NCBI GenBank assembly: GCA_037355855.1
Contig: CM074762.1
Location: forward strand, 4,650,001 to 4,714,000
Source of the DNA: Pseudo-nitzschia pungens
Taxonomy: Eukaryota > Bacillariophyta > Bacillariophyceae > Bacillariales > Bacillariaceae
Length of the DNA: 64,000 nt
Direction: 5' to 3'
The notes beneath the pieces were generated by a model. The model ran no database searches, was not told the origin of the DNA, and saw only the letters and a list, made by a program, of their open reading frames with translations. The position numbers and the translations under genes were made by a program. This document shows, in pieces, positions 32,538 to 43,453 of the stretch (the stretch's first letter is position 1; the number at the start of each line of letters is the position of its first letter).

Positions 32538-34281
32538 ATGACAACGTTACGGCTCCGGGCATCGATCCTTGTCGTCGCGATGGCGCTAGCCTCGGATGCT
32601 TTCGTGCATTATAGCTCACACACTAGATGCACGAATGATATAATATCAGCACCACCCTCATCGTTTGCCAGTAGTGGTGGGAGTAGCAGCCTCGAAATGT
32701 GGCCCTTTGATACAGGCAGCAATGAAAACTGCGATTTGGGATCCGATTTTGGTATCCAACAAAATACAATGAAACAATTGACTGCGATGGCTTCAACCGC
32801 AGCCCTGGCAGCTACTCTTGTATTTAGTCCTTTAGTGGCGTCTGCCGAGAACGAGTTGGCCGACAAATACGGCGGTAAGGGCTTTGACTCGTCTTTGGTG
32901 GACCAAAACTGCCTCGTGGACAAGTGTTCGGTTCAAGCCAAAGCTTGTTTGGCTGATGATCCATCTTGCCGTAAGGGACTTACGTGCACAGCGAAGTGTT
33001 TGGGTGATAATAGCTGCATCACTGGTTGCTTTGCTCGATTTGGGAACAAAAACCTTGACAATCTTCTGAAATGTACTATTGAAGACCACGACTGCATCAA
33101 GATCGCCATTTTGCCTGGTGGTGCGGACAAACTCGGAGAGGAACCCCGAGCCCCGAAAGCCACAGTTGCCAACTTCGACTACAAAAGTCTCGAGGGTACA
33201 TGGTACAAAGTTGTTGGGTTCAACCCCAACTACGATTGCTATGCTTGCCAGCGCAATACGTTTGCGTTGCCCAGCGCTGAAGACAAGACCAACAGTGATA
33301 CAACCCTTGTCGCTGCCTACAACAAGGATCCTTACATGAACATGGGGGTAGAATTTGCCATGCCCCATCTCCTTCCCGATGGGACTCCACCTCCTCCCAA
33401 GCAAGTTCGCGAATCTCTAGCTGTCTTTGGAAAAGAAGATTTGCGCAAGAATAATGCTAATAGTAAGGAAAACTCAGGGCTTCTTTCGATTGGTCTGAAC
33501 GAATACAACACAAATGAAGTCATGGTGTTTGATGACACATCTCCCGCTTCAAAAGACGGTAGCACCAATGTTGTTCTGAACAAGGGGAAAGCGAACGAGG
33601 CTAGTTATTCACGAACAGCGCATTCTGAGGGAGAAATGTTTGGACTCAGTACGTAATTGTAGGGTGCGGGTTAAGTGCTTGCTGCATGTACTTGTCACAC
33701 TCTGGCATCTAATCATTGCTTTCTCCTGCCTTGTCCTTTGTCGCGCAGAATTTTGGGAAAACTGGTATGTTATCGGAGAGAACGACCCTGGCATGCCCGA
33801 GTTCAAGTTCATCTATTACAACGGCAAGACCCGTCAAAATACCTACGATGGTGCTTTCGTGTACAGCCGGTCGAAAGCACTTGAACCAGAATCTCTGGCC
33901 AAGGTCTACGCAATAGCAAAAGAAGCCGGAATGAATCCCGAGCAGTTTTGCCGTATTCGCAACGGATGCTTTGATCAACAGAAAGAAGAGCCTCTATTCG
34001 GAAGCGACAAAATGGCAGCTCCGAGCAGTGAACCCTTGCGCGGACTGATTGCCAGTACCAAGGTATCTGAACTGTTGGGTGTAGAAGCTGTATCCGCCCG
34101 TGACGCCAATGTCCAAGGACTCGCAACCTCGAAGCAACTCCAACCAGACATTAAAACTCCTGACAGCAGCACTCGGCCATGGTGGTACGAAGTTGCGGAC
34201 TACTTGGAGAACCCACACCGACATTTCGAAGTCATGGATAGTCTCCGAAAACCCATGGATTGGCCAGACAGTGTGCAGTAG
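32538..34281 (+). CDS. VDL2: Violaxanthin de-epoxidase-like protein (VDL2-type), 2 exons
   Basis: Exons 32538-33648 and 33749-34281 join over a 100-nt intron (GTACGT...CGCAG), restoring EMFGL-KFWENWYVIGEN; 547 aa. The N-terminus is bipartite: a signal peptide ending SDA|F, then a second hydrophobic stretch (TAALAATLVFSPLVASA|EN), which fits import to the thylakoid lumen. A Cys-rich domain (about residues 123-180: CLVDKC, CLADDPSC, CTAKC, CITGCF, CTIEDHDC) precedes the lipocalin core (LEGTWYKVVGFNPNYDCYACQ, about 217), then FWENWYVIGEN and a helical tail. Plant VDE reads GLNPTFDTFDCQ where this has GFNPNYDCYACQ, and the Glu-rich C-terminus is missing; both favour a VDL rather than true VDE. 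It would act on epoxy-xanthophylls en route to fucoxanthin; the exact reaction is inferred. Confidence 0.85.
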
Positions 34282-35395
34282 GTTGCGTGCAACGTCGGAA
34301 ATTGCGATTCCGCGGTACGTTGATTCCCAACGAACCCTCTGAATCATCAAACGACATTCTGATTATTCGATCTTTCAGGAGACGTCGTGTCGGCCAAGAT
34401 ATACTGACAAAGGGCAATCTTGTTTCTCTCTGTCAGTGAACATGAGTTTCCATGTGCGACCCGATAGCAGCTTACTTACGCCATCTACAAGCGTCAAATC
34501 TAATGACACTAAGCGCGGTACGGGGATGACAGCCAAACCACGATGCTGCGTCATGGCGTGCCAATAATGTTGCCATCAAGGCACTAATCAATTGCAACTC
34601 GAAAGATAAACTACTAAAGTCAAAAGTAACGGCCACTATGAAGTAGCGCTTCGACTTGGAACTGTCGACCGTTGTACTGTAGCAAACTAGAGAGCAAACT
34701 GAAATTACAAGTGTTCACATCATTGGTGAGCAGCAGCCTGGATTCAAGTTCCGATCATCGCTTTTGGAGTTAGTCGGCCGGTGCCGCTGTAGTGCTTTAC
34801 ATCTTCTTATGAACAACAATGGTTGAACTCTGATTTGTCACTTTGGCATCAAGTGCTGAGATGGGAATACCTATTCAATACGCAAGACATTCTAACGAGT
34901 TATCATTAGCATTATAGTTTCTTAAAAAAACATAATTTCGTCTAGCTCGACGTGATCAAACGAAGTACATAAATGGCGTCACAAAGCGACTTGTAAAAAT
35001 AATGTTATTCTAATGCAATGTGTTAAGGATGGAATGATGGTGACTCAATTTCACGAAGTCCCAATTTGCCTGTTTGTTGATCACGTGTCATTGTAACTTG
35101 ATTCCTGCTCAATTACAGACCCTCCATACCCCAAACATTCTTTTTTTATTTGTTCAGCTTTCCCGTGGCAAATTCATTCCAGCAGAAGTCGCAAAGAATG
35201 AAATATGATAGCTTCTCCAAACACCAATTCTCTCCACCTCTTCCCACCCAACGAAATTCAAATTTAGGCATAGTTCTGCCTTGACCCATTTTTATTCTGA
35301 TTGAAACTTAGTGCAGCTCAATCGATCAAACACAATATAATTCAGAGTCCTTGCGCCAAATAATCTGACGCAGTAGCTTTTGCCCCATGTGATGT
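34282..35395. other. Intergenic between convergent genes
   Basis: Carries the 3' flanks of the VDL2-type and LSM14-type genes. No ORF with domain character and no repeat of note. Confidence 0.5.
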
Positions 35396-36915
35396 CTACT
35401 TGCTGTTGTAATTAGTGTTGTTGTTGTTGTTGTTGTTGTTGTTGTATCTGCCTCTGTTACCTCTTCCTCTGCCTCGACCTCTTCCACGGCCTCTTCCTCG
35501 TCCACCGTTGTATCCACCGCGCCCACGTCCACCACCTCGACGTCTTCGATGGGAATTTAGGGCGGTGGCACCAAATGTTTCTGTGTTCAATGTTCGCTCT
35601 TCTTTCCCACGCAAGCGGTTGTCGATTCCCGACTGCTTGTCCAATGCATCGCAGGAGATGGAATCGAAAAAATCGTCTTTCTCGTAATGTGACGATGTAG
35701 TGTTTTCGTTGTGTTGCGGATGAGAAATCTCGTCCCCTGCTTCGTCGTTGTCTTCTTCGATAGCTTTTGGTACATTGTCGGATTCCTTCTCGAACTCATC
35801 CAACTTCGCTTGGAAGTCAAAGTCTCCCTCGGGCTTTTCAGGTCCAGGGCCTTTTACCAGAAATGATGAAGGGAATACAGTTATCAATTTCAAAGAAAAA
35901 TAGAGCGTTAGCTTTCGCAAGATATTACATTATCGGCTCACGGTCAATGTCTCTCATTGTTTGGATCGAAGTTACCCACCTCCCTCTACCGCACCTCGTG
36001 CCTTTCGATTCAATAAACTTGCTCCAGTACCTACTGCTGCGGTTTTCCTCCGGTTGTTATTTGATCGCCTCTGGGAATTGACATTTCCGGAAGAGGAGCG
36101 ATCTTTTTTCCCATTTGATGGGGTCTCTTTTTTCACCGCCGGAGCAGAGGCTTTCGATGGGACAGCAGGTGGAATCGGTGGTGGAGGCAAATCAGTAGTA
36201 TCATCGACACCACTCTTTTTTTCAGTCGCCTCCGATGTGTCCGGTGCATGAGCAGTCTCTTCTGCGGGTTTGCTCTCTGGTTCCAATGCTGCTTGCGCCG
36301 GGGCAGCTTCAGGGCGCTGCTCATGGACGTGCAAATCTTTGATATCACATCCCCGAAATAGCAAGTATGGATGAATGCCTTCTTGCGGTGATACAAAAGT
36401 AGTAGAAGGGTCAGGCCTTTTCTCTGCCTTCTGTTCCAAATGAAGTGACATTTTGCAAAGCAAGTGTTGAATTGGTTTCGTTGATTGAATAAAGTATGCC
36501 TTCGTATCGGATATTCTTTTTCGAAATCAAGGATATCCGATTACCTGGTGGTTAAAAATCAAAGGTGATTTTTGAGCGAGACATTTTAAGGCAGAAAAAA
36601 TATGTCAGTTGAATCGTCAGCCAGAACATAATACGCCGAGAACTTCTAGTTCCGTGAACTTTTTTTCATTGAATCTCACAATGATGAGGCAGTCATTGTC
36701 GAATTGATGAAATGAAAACAACCAGAAGACGTCGTGCAGCTCCTGGTGCTCCTAGTCAACTTGATTCCTCCTCCATCGAACTTGAAGCCGCACATGCCAT
36801 CACTTCTTCAAATTTCGTCTCACAGCAAAACTTCCGGCAATAATTGCTGCAATAATACTAACAATAAGACCACAATGAGACACCAAAACTCACCAAGAAG
36901 CGGGTTTTGCGCCAT
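35396..36915 (-). CDS. LSM14/Scd6/Trailer-hitch-type decapping and P-body factor, 3 exons
   Basis: Exons 36915-36894, 36544-35980 and 35850-35396, with introns of 349 and 129 nt (GTGAGT...CCAG; GTGGGT...AAAG). The joined protein begins MAQNPLLG and continues into a full LSM domain ([44 protein letters not shown]). Exon 3 has the FDF motif ([15 protein letters not shown]), an FFD-like box ([13 protein letters not shown]), a TFG-like box ([13 protein letters not shown]) and an RGG tail (GRGRGRG repeats) ending in poly-Asn. This is the family order LSM-FDF-FFD-TFG-RGG. The family binds DDX6 and decapping factors to repress mRNA translation in the cytoplasm. Oddity: after TEGREK the LSM frame hits a stop unless one base is skipped at the four-T run 36418-36421 on the plus strand. 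With that one base removed the three exons total 347 codons. Confidence 0.85.
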
Positions 36916-38365
36916 GGTTATGTAGTGTGGCTCTGTTCAACCTGTGGTGTCTGAATCCGACCTATCGTCCCCGCAAGTTACGTCGAAGAGAACAGCAAAC
37001 AAACCGGTGTTTCCTAGTCTCCAAAGACAGTGTGGTACTTAGTATCGGACCTTCCGAAGATTCTGGTCTTCTGATATCGACGGACAACAATAATTATTAT
37101 TGGTAATAATTAAGTTTTGTTGTCAGGTGTGCAGTGGTCAGTGTTCAGTGTGCAGTAATACAAAAAGGGACAACCAACGAAAGCGCTTGCAGCGACTTAC
37201 CGGATACGATAATCTTACGGTTGAAAAGCATAGTTATTCCCGTACGGTACGGTTACTCGTACAGTAATCTTACCTTTCCTGGTAACCTTACGCCAAGCTT
37301 TGTTGGTTTGTGGGTGAATGATCGGTTGGGTCGGTCCTGCCGGCGCTGAGATTTACTCTGAACAAGATAAAAAATAAAAAAGTATACTGTAGTAAGGTCT
37401 TACCGTACGAGTATTCATACTTCTACGATCTTGTACGAGTATCACGATACATAACAATGTGAATGATTTTTCATTCCCTGTAGTCGAATAGGTCGACAAC
37501 GCGATCCTATTTGCTGAATTTTGATACAATATTGCTACCGTGAGGTTACGTACGAGTAAGCCTTACCGGTATCGCACTCATCTCTCCGTTCCGGTTGGAT
37601 TTTTGGTGATCCGATTGCAAGTATCTTACGAAAATATTTTGAATACGTAGTACGAAGTAGTAAGGTTTACTTCGTAAGATAACTTACACGTAGTAATTGG
37701 CGTAATTTTACTTACGAGTATTACGAAATTCTCCTACTTTGTATTACCATGTTAGTTTTGGAACGGACAGCTTGTAGGTAAACCTTACCGTACCTCGCCA
37801 TTTTCTCTCAAATACCGGCGATACTCCATCTCTGCAACATGTCGATCAAAACGATACCCAAAGCCCACCATCTTGATGTTCGACTCACCCATATCGTAGG
37901 CATCGCAGGCACGGATTCTTTTCCGTAGGAATCACTGCTGCATGAGGTTCTTACCTTGTTAGACGAAAAATTCCATGTCACTCCGCTTCCGTCTATGGCG
38001 TGCCGATGAGTGACGGGGATTGCATGGAAAATTCAGTGCTGAATATTGCGATATTGTGCAAACAAACTTTTGGCTCAACAATATTCCAAACTGTTGGGTT
38101 CGTTCTGAAACGCGGATGATTTGATACATTGACACGACGGATCCAGTACTTCTGACACCGACGAACCCCAAGCAATGAAAAGATTCAATTTGCGAAACAC
38201 ACAAATAATAATAATAATGAAAACTCATTCCTGCAAGGAGCACTCCTCGAACATTTTCGCACTCCACTTTTAAGAGGACAAGAATGCTCTTGTTATCGGT
38301 GAGCGAGTTTGTAACTAATACCAACCCAGCAACAAACATATGCATTCACTTCATTCCATAGAAAG
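36916..38365. other. Intergenic, rich in cggtacg/ttacgagta words
   Basis: Possible divergent promoter region. Many short ttacgta and cggtac words (37200-37800) but no regular repeat. ORFs near 37134-37349 and 37959-38345 show no domain-like features. Confidence 0.5.
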
Positions 38366-39430
38366 ATGATATCAATTTGGATAACACAAGTCAAAACTTG
38401 TTGGTCTTTGGCCTGTGGTCCTACAGAAGCACCGTATACTGCCAAAGAATCAAATCAGAGACATCGGCGTTGTAGAATAGAAGACGAAAATAGCATAGGG
38501 AACAAGCAGAGAAACAAGGGCTACGGAATTGGAAAAGTCCTTTCGACTCTCACAACTTCGACTGCTACTACTTTTTCGTCTTGGACTGAGTCGTTCGTGT
38601 CTAACAGTATCGTGAGAAGCAGTGGAAGCAGCAATAGCAGCAGCAACATCAACAACGGCAACGAAGAGCACCACGAAGGCCATCCAGTTATGGTACGAAG
38701 ACAGCTCGAACGCCACGAGGGTCGCGTTCAACAATATTCTAGAAAATCCTCCGATAGTGCAAATGGTTTGATATCACGCAGGAATGGTCTCTCTGGGGAA
38801 GTAGCCACTGGTATGCAAAAGATTAAGAACAGGAAGAACGAGCTTTTGCATCCAATCAGTCCGTACGATGAGATACCCACTATCCGTCATTTGTTTGACA
38901 AGTTGTCTCCGTATCAAGGGCTAAGCTCCCTATGCCGTGACGAGCAAGAAGAGTTTCGGCAAGAACGACAAGACTTGCGAACTCTTCACAAACAAGAACG
39001 CAAGGAGGAGATCGCAAAGAAACCGGGGCGTCCTAGAAGTCGTCACAAGAGTGATCGAACACCTGCCCCGGTGACCCGAAACAGAAATGATGCTCACGAT
39101 GTCCCTGTTGTGGTCGAAATGCCGACGACTCCCAATTACTCGGAAGATTCAGAGTTGTCACTGGACGAATGTCTCAGAGAGTACGATGAAGACGAACGCG
39201 ACCAACGTGCACTCACGCCTCATCCATCATTTGAAGTGAGCGATATCGATGATCAGCCTACGGCCCGCGACGTCCACCACCTCTTTCACGCATCTATCAA
39301 GGTGGAACAAGAACTGGTATGGCCAAGTGACGAAGACAACCTCTCCCCCCAGGAGAAAATGATCGTGGCGAAGAAGGGCGGGAAATCGAAAAGCAAGACC
39401 CGTCACGACCACCGTGTACGCCTCGTGTGA
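38366..39430 (+). CDS. Basic, disordered protein with AT-hook-like motif
   Basis: A 354-aa single-exon ORF from ATG 38366 (MISIWITQVKTCWSLACG). The first 120 residues are Ser/Thr/Asn-rich. A charged helical region (about residues 170-220: YDEIPTIRHLFDKLSPYQGL; DEQEEFRQERQDLRTLHKQ) is the most conserved-looking part. KKPGRPRSRHK at about residue 222 has the GRP core of an AT hook, so DNA binding is possible. The acidic C-terminal third ends in a Lys/Ser-rich tail (KKGGKSKSKTRHDHR). No family recognised. Confidence 0.6.
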   Translation: MISIWITQVKTCWSLACGPTEAPYTAKESNQRHRRCRIEDENSIGNKQRNKGYGIGKVLSTLTTSTATTFSSWTESFVSNSIVRSSGSSNSSSNINNGNEEHHEGHPVMVRRQLERHEGRVQQYSRKSSDSANGLISRRNGLSGEVATGMQKIKNRKNELLHPISPYDEIPTIRHLFDKLSPYQGLSSLCRDEQEEFRQERQDLRTLHKQERKEEIAKKPGRPRSRHKSDRTPAPVTRNRNDAHDVPVVVEMPTTPNYSEDSELSLDECLREYDEDERDQRALTPHPSFEVSDIDDQPTARDVHHLFHASIKVEQELVWPSDEDNLSPQEKMIVAKKGGKSKSKTRHDHRVRLV

Positions 39431-39604
39431 ATCGAGAAGTGTTCTAAGGAAGCACTAGTATCAATCGTACACATACTAATGAAACATCAGAGACCGTCGC
39501 TCGGATCGAGGTGTTGCCATACATCACATCACATCACATCAATTTATAATTACATCTATTGATACTTCGTATTGCATAATGCGTTAGTATTCATTGCGAT
39601 TGCC
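39431..39604. other. Short convergent intergenic
   Basis: Contains a catcacatcacatcacatc microsatellite at about 39521-39541 between two convergent genes. Confidence 0.6.
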
Positions 39605-40351
39605 TCAATCAAGTCGTTCCAAAAAGTCAATAGGGTACCAGCCAACTATTGCGGCGGTTGCATCGCTATCGTCACTCTTTGCCTGCCAGAATCGACACAA
39701 ATGGTACCGTTGACTGGGTCCAACACCCGCCTCTAATATTTCGACCACGTCCCCTCTCTGGATATTCCGGTTGATTCCATTCCGTGTTCCACCACGCATA
39801 CCCTGGCTTCTCCTTCGCGTCAACATTTTGGTCCCATCGAGTCCCGGATCTACGTGAAGAATCTTGCAGGTGAAAATAGTAGGGAGCGTTTCATCCCAAT
39901 CGGCAGCGTTGACACTGGCATTGTCGGCATCAATCTGCATTTGGGCAAGAATCCGTCGCTTCTCGTCGTCCTGTAGTTCATGCTTGTATTGCAGAGCTTG
40001 ATCAACGGCGACGAGACCAAGAATCGTCCAACCGAGATAAATCCAAATGCCGCCACGATCGTTGATTTTCCTTGTTGAGTCTGTTTCTGTTTTCCCCGTC
40101 TTGTTGGATTGTGAGGACGACGAAAGCAGTCGTCGCCGTTGATGTTGATGACAACCTGTAGCCGTGATATTGTGAGACGGCGTTGCTGATTGGCGAGAAA
40201 CAGGCATATGGCATGTGTCATGGTATTTGCGGAAGGACCGCCTGTGCAAATTTCCCGATGCTTTTGAAAGCGGAACAGAAAGAAATTCCTTGCCTACAAT
40301 TTTCGATTTGCTCGAGACGTTCCACCATGGCCGTGATAATCTATAGATCAT
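39605..40351 (-). CDS. Probable mitochondrial single-pass protein with SH3-like C-terminus
   Basis: The ATG at 40351 is preferred over 40612, because the upstream 87 codons are Lys/Gly-rich without conservation signs. From it, residues 1-50 (MIYRLSRPWWNVSSKSK..) are rich in Arg and Ser and free of acidic residues at the start, like a mitochondrial presequence. A membrane segment follows (GGIWIYLGWTILGLVAVDQAL, about residues 105-125), then a charged helix (QYKHELQDDEKRRILAQMQ). The last 90 residues look like a divergent SH3 fold (TCKILHVDPGLDGT, RGDVVEILEAGVGPSQRYHL, VGWYPIDFLERL). Partner and function unknown. Confidence 0.6.
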   Translation of the reverse strand: MIYRLSRPWWNVSSKSKIVGKEFLSVPLSKASGNLHRRSFRKYHDTCHMPVSRQSATPSHNITATGCHQHQRRRLLSSSSQSNKTGKTETDSTRKINDRGGIWIYLGWTILGLVAVDQALQYKHELQDDEKRRILAQMQIDADNASVNAADWDETLPTIFTCKILHVDPGLDGTKMLTRRRSQGMRGGTRNGINRNIQRGDVVEILEAGVGPSQRYHLCRFWQAKSDDSDATAAIVGWYPIDFLERLD

Positions 40352-40612
40352 AATTAGGTATTGTGAGACGTCGGATTGATGAGGTATATACCAATGTTTT
40401 CGGTTCTCTTTCCGCAAAAGTACTTGTATTGGACCGGTACCGGTATAACTATGGTCTGCAATGAGTGTTCCGGTGCCCCCGCCCTTCTGCTTGTTTCTTC
40501 CTTTCTTCGTTTCTTCCTTTGTTGTTCCCCAGGGAGCCGAGAGCCAAGAATAATTCAGTAAGAAAAAATACAAGATGGAAGGAAGCCACCTGTTCGCTCT
40601 CGTAGTCATCAT

Positions 40613-41218
40613 ACGTAAATCTTATGTATTCGTAAGTTACGAAAAAGAAGATCACTTCATGCGAGGATCCAAGATTCGTTCTTACGACAGATACGTACCG
40701 TAATTAATTACAGTACCGGTACAAGGTAAGGTACGAGCACTCTTTTTATTTTTAACAGCGTTCTCCCTCGTACCGTAGTAGCCTTAGTCTAACCAACTCG
40801 ATCAGACTCAGCAAAATTGGCTCACGAGTTCTGTCTGACTCAATCGTATGTTTCTTCAATCTCAATAATTTTGATCTCGATGAAACTCAGAACGAGAAAG
40901 CGTTCTAAGGTTACTCGTACTGTAAGGTTTACTGTACTCGTACTTGTACTTGTTGTACTCGTAAGCTTACTCGTACTCTTCGTAAGTAAGTTACTCGTAC
41001 ACGCAGAATGAAAAACTTGCATGTTGCTACTCCCCTGAAACAAACGCGCTACATGCTTTGTGCCGGCTGAAGCCGATAAACAAAACTTGCACGACTACAA
41101 ACACTATCTTTCATCTCATTTTAAACTAGAGAAACTCTTCGGCAGAAACACCTTTCAACCAAACCGAAGCAGCACCCTCTGAATCTCAACACAATAACTG
41201 CCGAGCGAGTCATTTATA
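40613..41218. other. Intergenic / fibrillin 5' region
   Basis: Divergent promoter region. 40910-41000 is rich in ctcgtac words (tactcgtactgtaaggttta). No gene recognised. Confidence 0.5.
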
Positions 41219-42160
41219 ATGAGCAGAATCTTTACAACCTTTGCGATCGCAGCTCTTACTGCAGCTTTTTTCACGGCAGATGCTTTCACGACGATACCCT
41301 CCGTTGCCGTTGGAAAGAATTGCGGAGTCGGTAGGACTACTACTTCGAGCTGTACAGCCCGGTTCCAAAGCATGTCGATGGATAACGATTCGCCATCCGA
41401 TACATCCTACGACGACGATGACGTAGTGACAGTCGAGAGCGAAGAATTCACACCAAGTGAGTCCGAAGTTTTGGTCACAAGTGTGATGGATTTGATCCCT
41501 TCCACCGTTGGTTTGGCTCCGTCCGAAGAAAAACGCGCCGAAATCAATGAGATACTGCTCAAGCTGGAGGCCCTAAACCCTACGCCACAGCCAGCGACGT
41601 CGGCGCTTCTGAATGGAGTTTGGGAATTGAGCTACGCCGGATTGTATTCCTCCAACGGAGCGTTGCCTTCACCAACCAGGCAAGTAGCCCTGTTTTTGTA
41701 TTCCGGAGGCTACAGTCCGGGGCTATTTGCATTGCAGCTGGCAAAGCAACTGCCATCGAATCTTGTCGATGTTGTTGGATCGCTGGATATCACCATCAGT
41801 CGTGAGGCTCCTCGGGTAGAAGCCCAGGCCACGGTCAAAACGCTGCTGGGAGGAGAATCGACAGTGAAAGTGAAGTCCAACCTAGAGGTTGTATCCGACA
41901 TTCGATTGCGAGAAACATACGAGAGTGCCACAGTATTGGACAAGGTCGTCGATTTGCCAGAATTCATGCAATACTCACGGGAAATGTACATCACGTATTT
42001 GGATGAAGATCTTCTGGTCATCCGTGACGGAAGTGGTGTTCCTGAGCTGCTGATCCGCAAGGAAAAATCATTCACACGCAACTGGGGCATTGAGCCAACA
42101 ACAGTTGACGATGAACTTGCCCCCGGAGAGGAAGATAGTGAGGAACCCTCGATTCTTTAG
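41219..42160 (+). CDS. Plastid lipid-associated protein / fibrillin (PAP family)
   Basis: A 313-aa single exon from ATG 41219. The signal peptide MSRIFTTFAIAALTAAFFTADA ends in ADA|F, the diatom plastid motif. An acidic linker (SYDDDDVVTVESEEF) precedes the PAP/fibrillin domain: RAEINEILLKLEALNPTPQP, LLNGVWELSYAG (the family LxGxWxLxY block), then beta strands with VVGSLDITI, VKSNLEVVSDIRLRETYE, and the late DEDLLVIRDGSGVPELLIRK. Fibrillins bind lipids and quinones at plastoglobules or thylakoids; the precise ligand is unknown. No intron seen; the length fits the family. Confidence 0.88.
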   Translation: MSRIFTTFAIAALTAAFFTADAFTTIPSVAVGKNCGVGRTTTSSCTARFQSMSMDNDSPSDTSYDDDDVVTVESEEFTPSESEVLVTSVMDLIPSTVGLAPSEEKRAEINEILLKLEALNPTPQPATSALLNGVWELSYAGLYSSNGALPSPTRQVALFLYSGGYSPGLFALQLAKQLPSNLVDVVGSLDITISREAPRVEAQATVKTLLGGESTVKVKSNLEVVSDIRLRETYESATVLDKVVDLPEFMQYSREMYITYLDEDLLVIRDGSGVPELLIRKEKSFTRNWGIEPTTVDDELAPGEEDSEEPSIL

Positions 42161-43453
42161 AATTCTAAATCAAAAGAACTGTTTATGAATAGAATGTCTC
42201 TCCCTCATAGTAGTTCATTGATGGCATCACCTTTGAGAAGTGAAATTCGACATTTTGTGAAATGAAATCTCTTCTCTCAGTAGTAACATACACAGCTGAC
42301 AACGATTTTTTTGTCAACTGGTTCGAATAATGTTTCACACCAAACAGTGGTAAGAGGTGTGTGAACACGTTTGGGTATGAAGAAACTATTACGCCTCGAA
42401 TCTTTCTTATTCTGTGAAGCTACAGAATGAAACTTTCCACTGTTCACGACCCTGTTACTCTCTTTCACTCCAATAGATGCTTGCACCACATCAACTGTTG
42501 GAAATGATAGAAGAGAACAAAATTGATCTGACAGAATGATACACGAACCAGTACTACCCCGTAGAGAGCCATACCGGTACCTTCACGTTCATCTCGTCAT
42601 TACTGGTATAAAAATCAAAAAAGAAACTACTAGAGTACTAGAGTAGTCATACCGGTACTACACTGACCAATAAAGTACGCACTAGTAATAATGCAAATAG
42701 TTTCTCTCTGAGCCAATGTTGTCATCGTTATCATCATCTGAGTTCTGAACAACATAATGTTGTCGGTGTGAAAATAGCATGAAGCATGAAGCATGAAGCA
42801 GGCATTTTTAAAGGATGAAGGAGGATGAAGGATGAAGCATGTATTAGATTGTATTCATACGTCGTACGCGTATTCCAGTTGCGTACGTACTCGTACATAC
42901 CCACTTTGTTTCTGTTCGGAAAAGGGAGATTCCCGAAAACATGGTATGTACGTACTTGTATCTTACGTACATACTACAGCAATAATTACTGTACCGTTAT
43001 GAATTTTAAAATAGAGAATGGACAACGAATCGATGGAGTCGGGTTCCAAAATAGAGCTACTTCTGTACGTAAGACCACAAGCTCACAGAAAGTAAGGTTG
43101 GATTTGCTTCCATGTGGCATGATCGGTAATTAGTCGATCCCATCGTGCGGTGAATGTTCACTTGTTGCTGTTTTGATGAGTTGATGTGCCAATACGGGAA
43201 AGTACGCTAAGGCTTACTCGTACCAGCACCAGCTATTGTCAGTACGATTTTTTCATCGGTGATCCATCTCCACAGTGAAGGTCAATTGTGAATCTTTATC
43301 GGTTGTCATCGTATTCGAAGTCAACCACCGAGGACACGACGCACAAGCAGACAACATACAGGTCAGAGCTAATCGTAAAGTATCCAACGCTTCGAAAAGG
43401 CGTGACGATAGCACAAAAATCTTGGTCGACAAACAAATCCGTTCTATTCAATC
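42161..43453. other. Intergenic, no gene recognised
   Basis: Contains gaagcatgaagcatgaagca at 42780-42800 and aggatgaaggaggatgaagg next to it. Many gtacgtac words. No gene seen. Confidence 0.5.
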
